The notes beneath the pieces are model-generated. The model did no database searches, was not told the DNA's origin, and saw nothing but the letters and a program-made list of their open reading frames with translations. From NCBI GenBank assembly GCA_028279245.1, contig JANQOE010000120.1, positions 1 through 36,704 on the forward strand: a stretch of 36,704 nucleotides of DNA, in the 5' to 3' direction. The stretch's first letter is position 1, and each line of letters starts with the position of its first letter. Of the stretch, positions 25,534-36,704 are shown in pieces. A program made the translations under genes and the position numbers. This stretch comes from Alphaproteobacteria bacterium. GTDB lineage: Bacteria; Pseudomonadota; Alphaproteobacteria; UBA6615.

Positions 25534-25935
25534 CTATTGGGTGCTAGCTTTGAGAAAGGCGATGATATTGGCTCGGTCGTCCGCGCTCCTGAGGCCAGGA
25601 AAAGCCATTCGATTGCCTGGGATAAACGACCGGGGATTCGTGAGATACATATCCAGGGCATCGTCGGTCCACGTGACCTCGGCGCCCACCAACGCCGCGC
25701 TATATCGAAAGCCATTGTCACGGCTACCGGCAACGCTGCCGACGACGCCCCAAAGGTTCGGGCCGACCTTGTTGGCACCTCCATTCTCGACGGTGTGGCA
25801 GACGGCACAACGGCGGAAGACCTGCTCCCCTGCCGCCGCATCGCCCTCGGCGTGCGCCGTCTGCCAGGGCGCTGCCGCAGCTACCAGACCAGCCAAAGCC
25901 ATCATAACCGCCCGTATCCGGGCCCCTGTTTCCAT
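25534..25935 (-). CDS. cycA: Periplasmic class I cytochrome c (cytochrome c2 type)
   Basis: A 133-aa secreted monohaem cytochrome. The signal peptide runs to about 29 (AHA before EGDAAAG). The haem site is CAVCH (43-47) and the distal ligand is probably Met110 in GNRMAFPGL. These features and the place next to hemA and bchI match the cycA gene of related photosynthesis clusters, where it carries electrons from the bc1 complex to the reaction centre. Here its partner would be PufC. It has a very strong ribosome binding site (ggaggagg), suggesting high expression. The cycA symbol is by family and context. Confidence 0.88.
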   Translation of the reverse strand: METGARIRAVMMALAGLVAAAAPWQTAHAEGDAAAGEQVFRRCAVCHTVENGGANKVGPNLWGVVGSVAGSRDNGFRYSAALVGAEVTWTDDALDMYLTNPRSFIPGNRMAFPGLRSADDRANIIAFLKASTQ

Positions 25936-25965
25936 GCCAGGCTCCTCCTCCTTAATCTTCGGCCC

Positions 25966-27177
25966 TCAGGCTGCCCGCTCGAGCGCCGACTGGGGCCAGA
26001 TCGCCACTAGCGCGTCGACCAGATGGTCAATGTCCGCTTCGGTGTGTAGCGGAGACGGCGTGATGCGGAGCCGCTCTGTCCCGCGTGCAACCGTCGGATA
26101 GTTGATCGGTTGCACATAAACGCCGAAGCGCACCAACAACTCATCGCTGATGTGCTTGCAACGCACCGCGTCACCGACCATCACCGGTACGATATGGCTG
26201 GGATTGTTTAGGTGAGGCAGCCCCGCGGCGTCCAGTTTCTGTCGCAGGTAGGCGACCCGCCGGCGCTGGCGCTCCCGTTCTGTGCTGCTTCGTTTCAGGT
26301 GCTGGATGCTAGCTAGCGCGCCGGCCGCTACCGCCGGCGGCAAAGCGGTCGTGAAAATAAATGCGGATGCAAAGCTTCGTACGAAATCGCAGACCGCGGC
26401 CGATCCGGCAATGTAGCCGCCCAGGACGCCGAAGGCCTTGGCCAATGTGCCTTCGATGACCGTCAAACGATGGCCAAGTTGCTCCCGCTCCGAGATTCCG
26501 CCACCCCGCGGTCCGTAAAGCCCGACCGCATGAACCTCATCGAGATAGGTCATGGCGCCATGCCGGTCGGCAACGTCGCATAGCTCACGGATGGGGGCGA
26601 TATCGCCATCCATCGAGTAGACGGACTCGAATGCCACGAGTTTTGGCCGATCCGGTCCAACCGCAGCCAACCGGCGGTCGAGGTCCTCTGGATCATTGTG
26701 CCGGAAGATTTGTTTCTCGGCACGTGAGTGCCGGATGCCTTCAATCATCGACGCGTGATTCATCTCATCCGAGAACACCACACAACCCGGCAGTTTCGCC
26801 GCGAGCGTCGAAAGCGATGCCATGTTCGAGACATAGCCAGATGTGAAAACGAGAGCGGCTTCGGTGCCGTGCAAATCGGCCAGTTCACGCTCCAGCCGAA
26901 CGATGTAGTGGTGCGTACCGGAGATGTTGCGTGTTCCGCCAGCACCGGCCCCGCACCGATCGAGCGCTGCATGCATGGCATCCAGAACGACCGGGTTCTG
27001 ACCCATTCCGAGATAGTCGTTGGAACACCAGACAGTTACGTCCCCGATGGAGTCGTCCCGATGGTGGGTCGCCCGCGGGAAGGCGCCGGCTTGGCGTTCC
27101 AAGTCGGCAAAGAACCGATACCGGCCCTCATTCCGCAACTCGTCTAGCCGCTCGCTGAAAAAACCCTCATAGTTCAT
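25966..27177 (-). CDS. hemA: 5-aminolevulinate synthase
   Basis: A 403-aa, PLP-dependent enzyme that condenses glycine and succinyl-CoA, the first step of the Shemin tetrapyrrole route typical of alphaproteobacteria. The PLP lysine is Lys247 ([15 protein letters not shown]), with Asp213 and His216 ([12 protein letters not shown]) contacting the cofactor. The N-terminal [10 protein letters not shown] and [10 protein letters not shown] are characteristic. The start ATG (27175-27177) has gcgaggtg upstream; a GTG six codons earlier is possible. Its presence inside the cluster suggests a dedicated copy for bacteriochlorophyll supply, with perhaps another copy elsewhere. Confidence 0.96.
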   Translation of the reverse strand: MNYEGFFSERLDELRNEGRYRFFADLERQAGAFPRATHHRDDSIGDVTVWCSNDYLGMGQNPVVLDAMHAALDRCGAGAGGTRNISGTHHYIVRLERELADLHGTEAALVFTSGYVSNMASLSTLAAKLPGCVVFSDEMNHASMIEGIRHSRAEKQIFRHNDPEDLDRRLAAVGPDRPKLVAFESVYSMDGDIAPIRELCDVADRHGAMTYLDEVHAVGLYGPRGGGISEREQLGHRLTVIEGTLAKAFGVLGGYIAGSAAVCDFVRSFASAFIFTTALPPAVAAGALASIQHLKRSSTERERQRRRVAYLRQKLDAAGLPHLNNPSHIVPVMVGDAVRCKHISDELLVRFGVYVQPINYPTVARGTERLRITPSPLHTEADIDHLVDALVAIWPQSALERAA

Positions 27178-27224
27178 GCTGCACCTCGCATTCACTGTCC
27201 GCCACGTCCGGCGAGACCGTTTCC

Positions 27225-28124
27225 CTATCCAGCTTCCCGAACCGCCTCCGGACTACTGCCGTTGTCCACCGCTGCGGTCCGACTGGCGTCCGACCTCTGG
27301 CTTGCACGACCTGTTGCGAAGGCCGGTCCCAATCCGACCTCGTCGAAGTCTGGTCCATGGTCGATTACCCGAGACTTCAGCGCCCAATTCCATAGCGCGC
27401 TAGTTGGCAACGGGAGGACCAGGAACCAGTGCTCGAGAATTGCCAACACCATGAGCGTGGCAAGGAACGTATAGCCGGCGGCCTCGAAAGCCGTCACCCC
27501 AGGTGCCATTGCTTTTTGCACGAGCCATGTGCCAATCACAGTCGAAACAGTGACTGAGATCGGGAATAGGAGATTCATGGGCTTCTTCTTCATGAAGCTC
27601 TCCAGGAATCTCAGATGCTCCGGCAAGAACTCCTCATTGAGGTTACGGACGCCAAAAAACACGTTCAGCTTCGCGCTAAGATGCATCCACCAGAGCACCA
27701 TGAAGGTCCACAAGCCGATCTGGTTGGGTGAATCCCAGGTCAGCGCGACTATTGCCAGCCCCGAAATGATGATCATCAATTCATGATAGAGGCTAGTCTG
27801 GACTGCATGTCCGAAATGCCGCCAGCCTCGACAGTCCTGGTCGCGCGCCCTTTTTCTTGGACCGGTAATGAACCCCATATAGAAACTTGTTTCTTGCCAC
27901 CCCCATGCCAGCAAACCAAAGGTAAATGCCAAATAGGCACCCTTAATCGACGGATCCGATGCACTGGCCCATAGCCCGTAGAACGACACAATGAGCACGG
28001 CGGTTGCACCCAACATGCTCCACTTGAAAGTCTTCTTCGGTAGTCCATTAAGAAAAATGATTACCCCGGTACTGAACCACCAAACAAACAATGCAAACAG
28101 TACCGGGTAAACGAATTCTGTCAT
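27225..28124 (-). CDS. puhE: Photosynthetic complex assembly protein PuhE
   Basis: A 299-aa polytopic membrane protein of the PuhE family, linked to normal bacteriochlorophyll levels and complex assembly. About seven to eight hydrophobic segments fill residues 5-250, with family stretches such as [35 protein letters not shown] and [20 protein letters not shown]. The last 50 residues are hydrophilic. The start ATG (28122-28124) is 5 bp after the acsF stop; a TTG four codons upstream would overlap it. Confidence 0.93.
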   Translation of the reverse strand: MTEFVYPVLFALFVWWFSTGVIIFLNGLPKKTFKWSMLGATAVLIVSFYGLWASASDPSIKGAYLAFTFGLLAWGWQETSFYMGFITGPRKRARDQDCRGWRHFGHAVQTSLYHELMIIISGLAIVALTWDSPNQIGLWTFMVLWWMHLSAKLNVFFGVRNLNEEFLPEHLRFLESFMKKKPMNLLFPISVTVSTVIGTWLVQKAMAPGVTAFEAAGYTFLATLMVLAILEHWFLVLPLPTSALWNWALKSRVIDHGPDFDEVGLGPAFATGRASQRSDASRTAAVDNGSSPEAVREAG

Positions 28125-28129
28125 AGTTT

Positions 28130-29191
28130 CTACCAAGCCGGCGCGGTGCGAATAGTGCTTGGCAAATCGTTGTGTCGGGTCGGCAAGGCGTAGAGACGCA
28201 CGAATGTCACCACTGCCGCAAGCGACAATACGGACCGCTTAACCAACCCGACAAAACCACCGGCTCGCTTCGCCGCTTTCGACCGTTCGGAAATCAGACG
28301 TAGTCTCTCAAGTCCGCGAAGAAAGGCAGGGTTATCGATGTCGAGTGTTAGCGGAAAGACTTGTTGCGAGATCGCCGAGGTTATTCGGAAGACCTTGAAA
28401 CCAAACTCGCGCGGGTTCATTGCCAGCGCATCGAATAGCGCCAATCGGGTATGGTCGCGCACATACATGGTCGCGTAGACCGCCAAAAGAAAGAATCGGA
28501 TCCACAGCTTGTTGAAGCCTCGCAACAGGCGTGGATCCGACCGCATGATCAACGCAAACGCTTCCCCGTGCCGAAACTCGTCGTTACACCATTCCTTGAA
28601 GTGTCCGAAGATCGGGTGAAACCGGTTCGATGGGTTTTGCTCCAGATGCCGGTAGATCGTTATATAGCGCGCGTAGCCGATCTTTTCGGACAGATAGGTC
28701 GCATACAGTATGAACTTCAATCGAAAGTATTTGTACTTCTTTGTGCGCTTTAAGGTCGCGAGGTCGATGCAAAGTCCGTAGCCCTTGAGCGACTGGTTAA
28801 GGAACCCGGCGTGACGGGATTCGTCGCGACTCATGTATCCCATGAGCTTCTTTATTTCCGGATTTCTAACACTCTTCTTTATGTCCGAATACAGGACACA
28901 TCCGGAGAACTCAGAAGTAAGGGAAGTGACAAGGAAATCCTGGAAGTCCTCGTACAACGCCGGTGGGAGGTCGCGGACAGCAGCATCAAAGTCTTCGTCA
29001 CGCACGAAATGATACCGGTTCGCGTCGCAATTGAACTCCGACATCATCTGATCCCATTCGCCCTGAACTGGCGACACGTCTATCCTATCAACCGCCTTGA
29101 AATCAGTTGTATAGAAGCGTGGAGAGATGATGCTCTCCACTGTAGCTCGCTTTGTGATGTCGGTCATCTCCTGGCGATAGGGCGCGTTCAC
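28130..29191 (-). CDS. acsF: Mg-protoporphyrin IX monomethyl ester oxidative cyclase (aerobic)
   Basis: A 353-aa di-iron enzyme that closes ring E using O2. Iron-ligand motifs of the rubrerythrin-like fold are SRDESRHAGF and NDEFRHGEAF, with a further Glu in LTSEFSGCVLYSD. The N-terminal FYTTDF is typical of AcsF. The start is GTG with gggaga about 9 bases upstream; an ATG at 29165-29167 is the alternative. No anaerobic bchE is in the window. The gene sits between puhC and puhE, as in other aerobic phototroph clusters. Confidence 0.96.
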   Translation of the reverse strand: MNAPYRQEMTDITKRATVESIISPRFYTTDFKAVDRIDVSPVQGEWDQMMSEFNCDANRYHFVRDEDFDAAVRDLPPALYEDFQDFLVTSLTSEFSGCVLYSDIKKSVRNPEIKKLMGYMSRDESRHAGFLNQSLKGYGLCIDLATLKRTKKYKYFRLKFILYATYLSEKIGYARYITIYRHLEQNPSNRFHPIFGHFKEWCNDEFRHGEAFALIMRSDPRLLRGFNKLWIRFFLLAVYATMYVRDHTRLALFDALAMNPREFGFKVFRITSAISQQVFPLTLDIDNPAFLRGLERLRLISERSKAAKRAGGFVGLVKRSVLSLAAVVTFVRLYALPTRHNDLPSTIRTAPAW

Positions 29192-29216
29192 TACACTTTC
29201 TCCCTCATGCGAGCTC

Positions 29217-29672
29217 TCATGAACGCGACGCTTCGGTGGCTAAGAGCCGTCCAAACGCGTGCGCATTGGTTTGGCCAAACCCTGTCAGCTCAACAAAACG
29301 GCCCGTTACCGGGTCCTCCAGCGTCAGCCGTCCATCGGCCCAAGCAGCGAGTCGAAATGGTGCCTCTGGACCAAGCCCGGCGATCTTTCGGTCGCGGGCA
29401 AGGCCGCGAAGTGTTGCCCGAACAAACCCATCCCCGCCAGCCGCGACGGTCTCGATCAACTCCCCGGCGGCCACGTCGTACACCACAATGGATCCGTCCG
29501 GGCCGTCCTCGAACCGAAGGTCACGGAAGGCCAATTGGTCTACGGTTTGACTTGTGGGACGGGAGTCCGTCACCTCATTCATCGAGACCAGCAGGAGCGT
29601 AGCGGACAGCAACAGCCCGGCACCGATAAGCGCAGCTTGCGGAAACGGTCGATCGCCGAACGGACTACTCAT
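29217..29672 (-). CDS. puhC: Photosynthetic complex assembly protein PuhC
   Basis: A 151-aa protein with one N-terminal membrane anchor (about 12-31) and a periplasmic domain. The segment DLRFEDGPDGSIVVYD followed by GFVRATLRGLARDR is typical of PuhC, which supports assembly of the LH1-RC core complex. It lies 11 bp after puhB and 25 bp before acsF, so it is part of the same operon. Confidence 0.9.
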   Translation of the reverse strand: MSSPFGDRPFPQAALIGAGLLLSATLLLVSMNEVTDSRPTSQTVDQLAFRDLRFEDGPDGSIVVYDVAAGELIETVAAGGDGFVRATLRGLARDRKIAGLGPEAPFRLAAWADGRLTLEDPVTGRFVELTGFGQTNAHAFGRLLATEASRS

Positions 29673-29683
29673 CGCCGTGCTCC

Positions 29684-30355
29684 TTATCCTGCCGCGCTGG
29701 CCATCGGGCCGCTATTTGTCTGCGCCGCGTGCGATGTCACATCAATCACAGTGGATCTACTCGGCTCAGCGGCGGCCGCGGCCGCCGCAAGCGCGCCACC
29801 CAACAGGTCGGCGATGCGTGGAGCATCGCGTACACAGCGCAGCATCGGCTGCGGCTGCTTCAGACGCCACGGGCGCGCATGTGGCCACAGCTGAAAGTAC
29901 GCAATCCGGTTGTCGCCACGGAGGGCGAGAGGAATGTCCCCGGTGCCGTCTCGGTAGGACCGCAGTGCGGCAGTTTCAATCGCTGAGAATGGCAGATTGA
30001 ATGTGACGGGTAGGGCCACTCCACAGCGCATGACGACACGCCGGTTGGTTATTGAATAGACGGTCGTCCTTGCCTGCAGCCACGCCATCAGAGTGAGAAG
30101 GCCGATTGCGACCAGGGCCAGCGGCGCCACCTCGATCGCAGCTCCGAACGCTGCTCCTACCGAAGCACCGTTTGTGTACGCGGCGTATCCGACCCAGCCG
30201 AGCAGGAGTCCGCAGTACAGGACAACCAAAGGTACGTGGAGTGCACGGCGCGCAAGGCTTCGCCAATCCGGAGCGCCTTGCCAGAGCAGCCACTCACCGC
30301 GCGGCAGAGACTCCGGCAGGCCTGGGATCGGTTCAAAGTCAAAGTCGTCACTCAT
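29684..30355 (-). CDS. puhB: Photosynthetic complex assembly protein PuhB
   Basis: A 223-aa PH-like-domain membrane protein that aids reaction-centre assembly. It opens with EPIPGLPESLPRGEWLLWQG, highly typical of PuhB. Two membrane spans (about 41-60 and 74-94) are followed by TVYSITNRRVVMRCGVALP and a cytoplasmic domain. The Ala-rich tail after about 190 is longer than is strictly needed. The start ATG overlaps the puhA stop as ATGA. Confidence 0.93.
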   Translation of the reverse strand: MSDDFDFEPIPGLPESLPRGEWLLWQGAPDWRSLARRALHVPLVVLYCGLLLGWVGYAAYTNGASVGAAFGAAIEVAPLALVAIGLLTLMAWLQARTTVYSITNRRVVMRCGVALPVTFNLPFSAIETAALRSYRDGTGDIPLALRGDNRIAYFQLWPHARPWRLKQPQPMLRCVRDAPRIADLLGGALAAAAAAAEPSRSTVIDVTSHAAQTNSGPMASAAG

Positions 30356-31131
30356 ATGAACGGCTCCGCGCGGTCAGGTGTGGCGTAGAGATGACCGCCC
30401 GCGAAGTACGCGGAGATCTGATCCTCTTCCCTCAGAGTGACCTGATCTGGGTTCTGATGTGCCGGTACACCGGCAAACTGCTGCGCGACGATCGAATCAA
30501 CATAGATCTGTGACCGCCACCCGGGCCGAACCTGCGCCATGGTCATCGGCAACAGAACATTGCGCGAGCCATCCGACGTTTGGGCTTCAACCTCCAGGTA
30601 GCGAATAATGTACTCGGACCGGTCGACCCAGACATCACGAACCGTGCCAGCGATCGTTTTGTCAGCCGCGACCACCGGCCAACCTCGAGGATCCGGATCT
30701 TGGGTTTCTATTGAGAAGTCGGTAGCAACCCGTAAGGGAGCTATCTTGGGCTCTCCTTCCGACGTCAGATCCGGCTCCATGGCCCGCTCCGCGTACGCGG
30801 CGGGACCGACACCATCGCGCAACGGATCGCCGGTCGGCTCGAGCGGTGCGCCGGGGTAAGGACCGATCGGTTCGGCATTGATCTCGCGGGTGTCCGGACG
30901 GCCACTCGACATCCTTGATCCGTCGGCAAGCGTGAACACCTTCGTCTCCGGCGTTGACGGAAAGCCCTCACGGCGACGCGGCCGGCCCTTGTCGGCGCGC
31001 TCCGGTTCGAGTGGATATCCCTCCCGCTTGTCCTCCCGGCGAAGATAGAGAATGAGCAGAGCAAAGAACGCCCAGAATGCGTACAAGACGACTTGTGCGA
31101 CATCGATGTTTTGGGTAATTGCGCCGGACAC
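30352..31131 (-). CDS. puhA: Photosynthetic reaction centre H subunit
   Basis: A 259-aa reaction-centre subunit with a single N-terminal span (about 10-31, DVAQVVLYAFWAFFALLILYL), then REDKREGYPLE, and a cytoplasmic domain that shields the QB site and assists proton entry. The PRC-barrel region contains GTVRDVWVDRSEYIIRYLEV and RNVLLPM. The start is GTG (31129-31131) with ggggaggt upstream. Length fits the family. Confidence 0.97.
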   Translation of the reverse strand: MSGAITQNIDVAQVVLYAFWAFFALLILYLRREDKREGYPLEPERADKGRPRRREGFPSTPETKVFTLADGSRMSSGRPDTREINAEPIGPYPGAPLEPTGDPLRDGVGPAAYAERAMEPDLTSEGEPKIAPLRVATDFSIETQDPDPRGWPVVAADKTIAGTVRDVWVDRSEYIIRYLEVEAQTSDGSRNVLLPMTMAQVRPGWRSQIYVDSIVAQQFAGVPAHQNPDQVTLREEDQISAYFAGGHLYATPDRAEPFI

Positions 31132-31154
31132 TGTTGATACCTCCCCTGTAGGCG

Positions 31155-32594
31155 CTAGCCAGGTAGCGCGGCGAGACCGAAGTTTCGCTGGCCCGTATCG
31201 CGGCCAGCCCGCGACCCCGACGACCTAACAAGCGGCCCAATCACGGCTAGGGTCGCAAACAACAAGAAGACTTCCAGGTGATAGACGACACCGTAGCCGG
31301 CTGACGGGCTCGTAAGCGCTGGACCCAGGGCGCCCTCTGCCGCAAGACTCGATATGGCATCGCGGATGAAGCCACCGGCCGCAATCGCTGTGCCCGCCGC
31401 GGTCGCCTGAACGGCTCCCCAGACGCCGAGGGCTAGTCCAGTCTCGTCACCCTGCACCAAACGGATGACACACGTTAGTGTACCAACCGCAAACATACCG
31501 CCACCCAGGCCAATCAGCACCGTGCCGAGTTGAAACAGCAACGAGGATGCTAGTGGCGCCGAAAAGATGACCGCGACAAAGGCAGGTACACCGACCAACG
31601 CACCCCAAGCCGCCAGCCGGTACGGGTCGAGGCCACGCCGCAGGGTACGTGCCGCAATGGCCAAGCCGATCAACGTGCCACCCGCCAAAAGAGCCGTAAG
31701 GACGGTCGTGGCGGCGACGGACAACTTCAGGACTTGACCACCATACGGCTCAAGCAGGATGTCCTGCATGCTGAATGCGGCGGTGCCGAGCGCCACCGCC
31801 GCTAGCAACCGACGCACGCCCCTTTTTTGGCTGAAGCGATGCCACGCGTCGCGGAACCCTAGTGTGACCCTGTCCCGCGCCGTCCGAGATGGGTCACGTG
31901 CCTCCTGTTTCCACAGGGCGACCAGATTTAGCACCATCGTAGCCAGCGCGGCGCCTTGAATGACTTGGATGAGGCGGATCTGCCCGAAGTCGGCGAGAAG
32001 CGCCCCGAACACCAAAGCGCTCCCAACCATGCCCACCAGCAGCATGACATACAGAAGCGCGACGACCCGAGGCCTTGAGTCCTCCGGCGCAAGATCCGTC
32101 GCCAGCGCCAGCCCCGCTGTCTGTGTGGTGTGCATGCCAACGCCGACCAGGAAGAACGCGAGGCCCGCGCTGAGCTTGCCGAGGAACAGCGGTCCGGTTG
32201 TGTCGCCTGACAGAATAATCAGTGCAAACGGCATGATGGCGAAACCACCGAACTGCAGCAGCGTACCGAACCAGATGAAGGGGACACGCCGCCAGCCAAG
32301 CAATGACCGATGGTTGTCCGAACGGTGGCCAATCAATGCGCGGAACGGCGCGATGAAGATTGGCAGCGCTACCATGGTGGCGACCACGGCTGCCGACACG
32401 CCCAGTTCCACAATCATGACGCGGTTGAGAATCCCGGTGACCAGGACGACGGCCATGCCCACCGTGACCTGGAACAGCGATAGCCGCAGCAGCCGTCCAA
32501 GCGGCAGGTTCGCACTTGCCGCATCGGCAAACGGCAAGAAGCGCGGGCCGACGTTGGTCCACTGACGACCGAGCGAGCGTGCCCAAGCGGTCAT
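31155..32594 (-). CDS. lhaA: LH1 assembly protein LhaA (PucC/BCH transporter family)
   Basis: A 479-aa protein with about twelve membrane spans of the MFS-like BCH1/PucC family, needed for LH1 assembly and possibly for delivering bacteriochlorophyll. Family stretches include PFRALIGHRSDNHRSLLGWRR, GVGMHTTQTAGLALATDLAP and ILLEPYGGQVL. The start ATG (32592-32594) overlaps the bchM stop as ATGA. The place between bchM and puhA is that of lhaA in other clusters, which decides the name over pucC. Confidence 0.94.
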   Translation of the reverse strand: MTAWARSLGRQWTNVGPRFLPFADAASANLPLGRLLRLSLFQVTVGMAVVLVTGILNRVMIVELGVSAAVVATMVALPIFIAPFRALIGHRSDNHRSLLGWRRVPFIWFGTLLQFGGFAIMPFALIILSGDTTGPLFLGKLSAGLAFFLVGVGMHTTQTAGLALATDLAPEDSRPRVVALLYVMLLVGMVGSALVFGALLADFGQIRLIQVIQGAALATMVLNLVALWKQEARDPSRTARDRVTLGFRDAWHRFSQKRGVRRLLAAVALGTAAFSMQDILLEPYGGQVLKLSVAATTVLTALLAGGTLIGLAIAARTLRRGLDPYRLAAWGALVGVPAFVAVIFSAPLASSLLFQLGTVLIGLGGGMFAVGTLTCVIRLVQGDETGLALGVWGAVQATAAGTAIAAGGFIRDAISSLAAEGALGPALTSPSAGYGVVYHLEVFLLFATLAVIGPLVRSSGSRAGRDTGQRNFGLAALPG

Positions 32595-33285
32595 CCGCAA
32601 CGCAACTCCATGGCCTGCGAAACATAAAAGCCACTAGTAACGCGTTCCGTTCGGTGCGGTGTCACCGCGCCAAGCTGTTCGCCTATCTCTCGGTGAAGCC
32701 GCACCTCGCCGACCGGCTCGATTGCCGGGGCCCGGTCGCCCCGTGGAAACAACCGGCCGACCGCATGCATGACAGACAGCAGCTTGGTTCTCGGAGCGAA
32801 GGTGAACAACACCCGGTCGTCAGTCCGCGCTGCCAGCCCGGCCAAGGCACGGACACAGTCCACCGTCCGATAGTGAATGAGCGAATCCATCGCCACCGTG
32901 TGGTCAAACCGGCGATCGTCCGGACTGAGCATGTCTCCAACCCGGAACTCGACCGAACCGGTGCCGAGATCGGCCGGCAGACGGTTCCGGGCAAGTTCAA
33001 TCAGTGTCGGTGAAAGATCTATGCCGACGACCGAAGCACCGCGCCGGGCCGCCTCGACGGCAAACGCCCCGGTACCACAACCGGCATCCAGCACCCGCTG
33101 TCCTGACAAGTCCTCCGGCAACCATGACAGCAATTTCTGCCGCATCTGATCTCGGCCAGCGCGCACGGTCGCACGAATCCGGCCGACGGGCGCATCGGTG
33201 GTCAGCCGCGACCATGCTTCGACCGCTGTCCGGTCAAAATAGGTGCCAAGCCGGGCCCGCTGTTCTTCGTAGGTGACGCTGACCA

Positions 33286-33286
<1 letters not shown>
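32591..33286 (-). CDS. bchM: Mg-protoporphyrin IX methyltransferase
   Basis: A 231-aa, SAM-dependent methyltransferase that esterifies the ring-C propionate of Mg-protoporphyrin IX, giving the substrate of AcsF. The SAM motif VLDAGCGTGAFAVEAARRGA is near 66-85, followed by VVGIDLSPTLIELAR. The N-terminal YFDRTAVEAWSRLTTDAPV is typical. The start ATG (33284-33286) shares one base with the bchL stop (TGATG). Confidence 0.96.

Positions 33287-36704
<3,418 letters not shown>

Overview
The window holds the 3' end of a ribosomal RNA operon followed by most of a photosynthesis gene cluster from an anoxygenic phototrophic bacterium, almost certainly an alphaproteobacterium. Evidence for this: the order 23S-5S-initiator tRNA, a Shemin-type hemA (5-aminolevulinate synthase), a type-2 reaction centre (pufL, pufM, puhA), LH1 antenna genes, and a cluster order close to that of Rhodobacterales and other alphaproteobacterial phototrophs. 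The oxygen-dependent cyclase acsF is present. No crtA lies between bchO and crtI, so a spirilloxanthin-type carotenoid route in an aerobic or facultative phototroph is likely. I cannot name genus or species.

Layout. Positions 1-741 are the 23S 3' end, 5S rRNA and tRNA-fMet on the + strand. Positions 742-1529 are largely non-coding. Positions 1530-5072 (+) are ppsR and bphP, a repressor and bacteriophytochrome pair of the RpBphP1/PpsR2 kind. Positions 5044-16192 (-) form one unidirectional block read right to left: crtE, crtF, bchC, bchX, bchY, bchZ, pufB, pufA, pufL, pufM, pufC and a heme oxygenase gene (bphO). Positions 16299-18709 (+) are crtD and crtC. Positions 18702-36704 (-) form a second unidirectional block read right to left: bchH (cut by the window edge), bchL, bchM, lhaA, puhA, puhB, puhC, acsF, puhE, hemA, a cytochrome c2-type gene, bchI, bchD, bchO, crtI, crtB and two small unrecognised membrane-protein genes. 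bchF, bchN and bchB are not seen; by analogy they would lie beyond the right edge. bchG, bchP, pufQ, pufX and bchE are not in the window.

How it works together. HemA starts tetrapyrrole synthesis. BchI, BchD and BchH insert Mg, BchM methylates, AcsF closes ring E, BchL (with BchN and BchB outside) reduces ring D, BchXYZ reduces ring B and BchC oxidises the 3-hydroxyethyl group. CrtE, B, I, C, D and F make the carotenoid. PufBA, LhaA and the Puh proteins build the LH1-RC complex, and the c2-type cytochrome probably feeds the tetrahaem PufC. PpsR is the expected repressor. TGT-N12-ACA operators are visible at bchC (two, 8 bp apart), in the crtE/crtD divergent region and upstream of ppsR itself. 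Heme oxygenase makes biliverdin, the BphP chromophore, so its place as the last gene after pufC suggests a light-responsive positive feedback loop.

Notable points: PpsR lacks the two cysteines used for redox sensing in Rhodobacter PpsR/CrtJ; crtF and crtC have no ATG, GTG or TTG start where the family begins, and each instead has an in-frame CTG overlapping the upstream stop as CTGA; the two small genes in the usual crtK/tspO position overlap out of frame.
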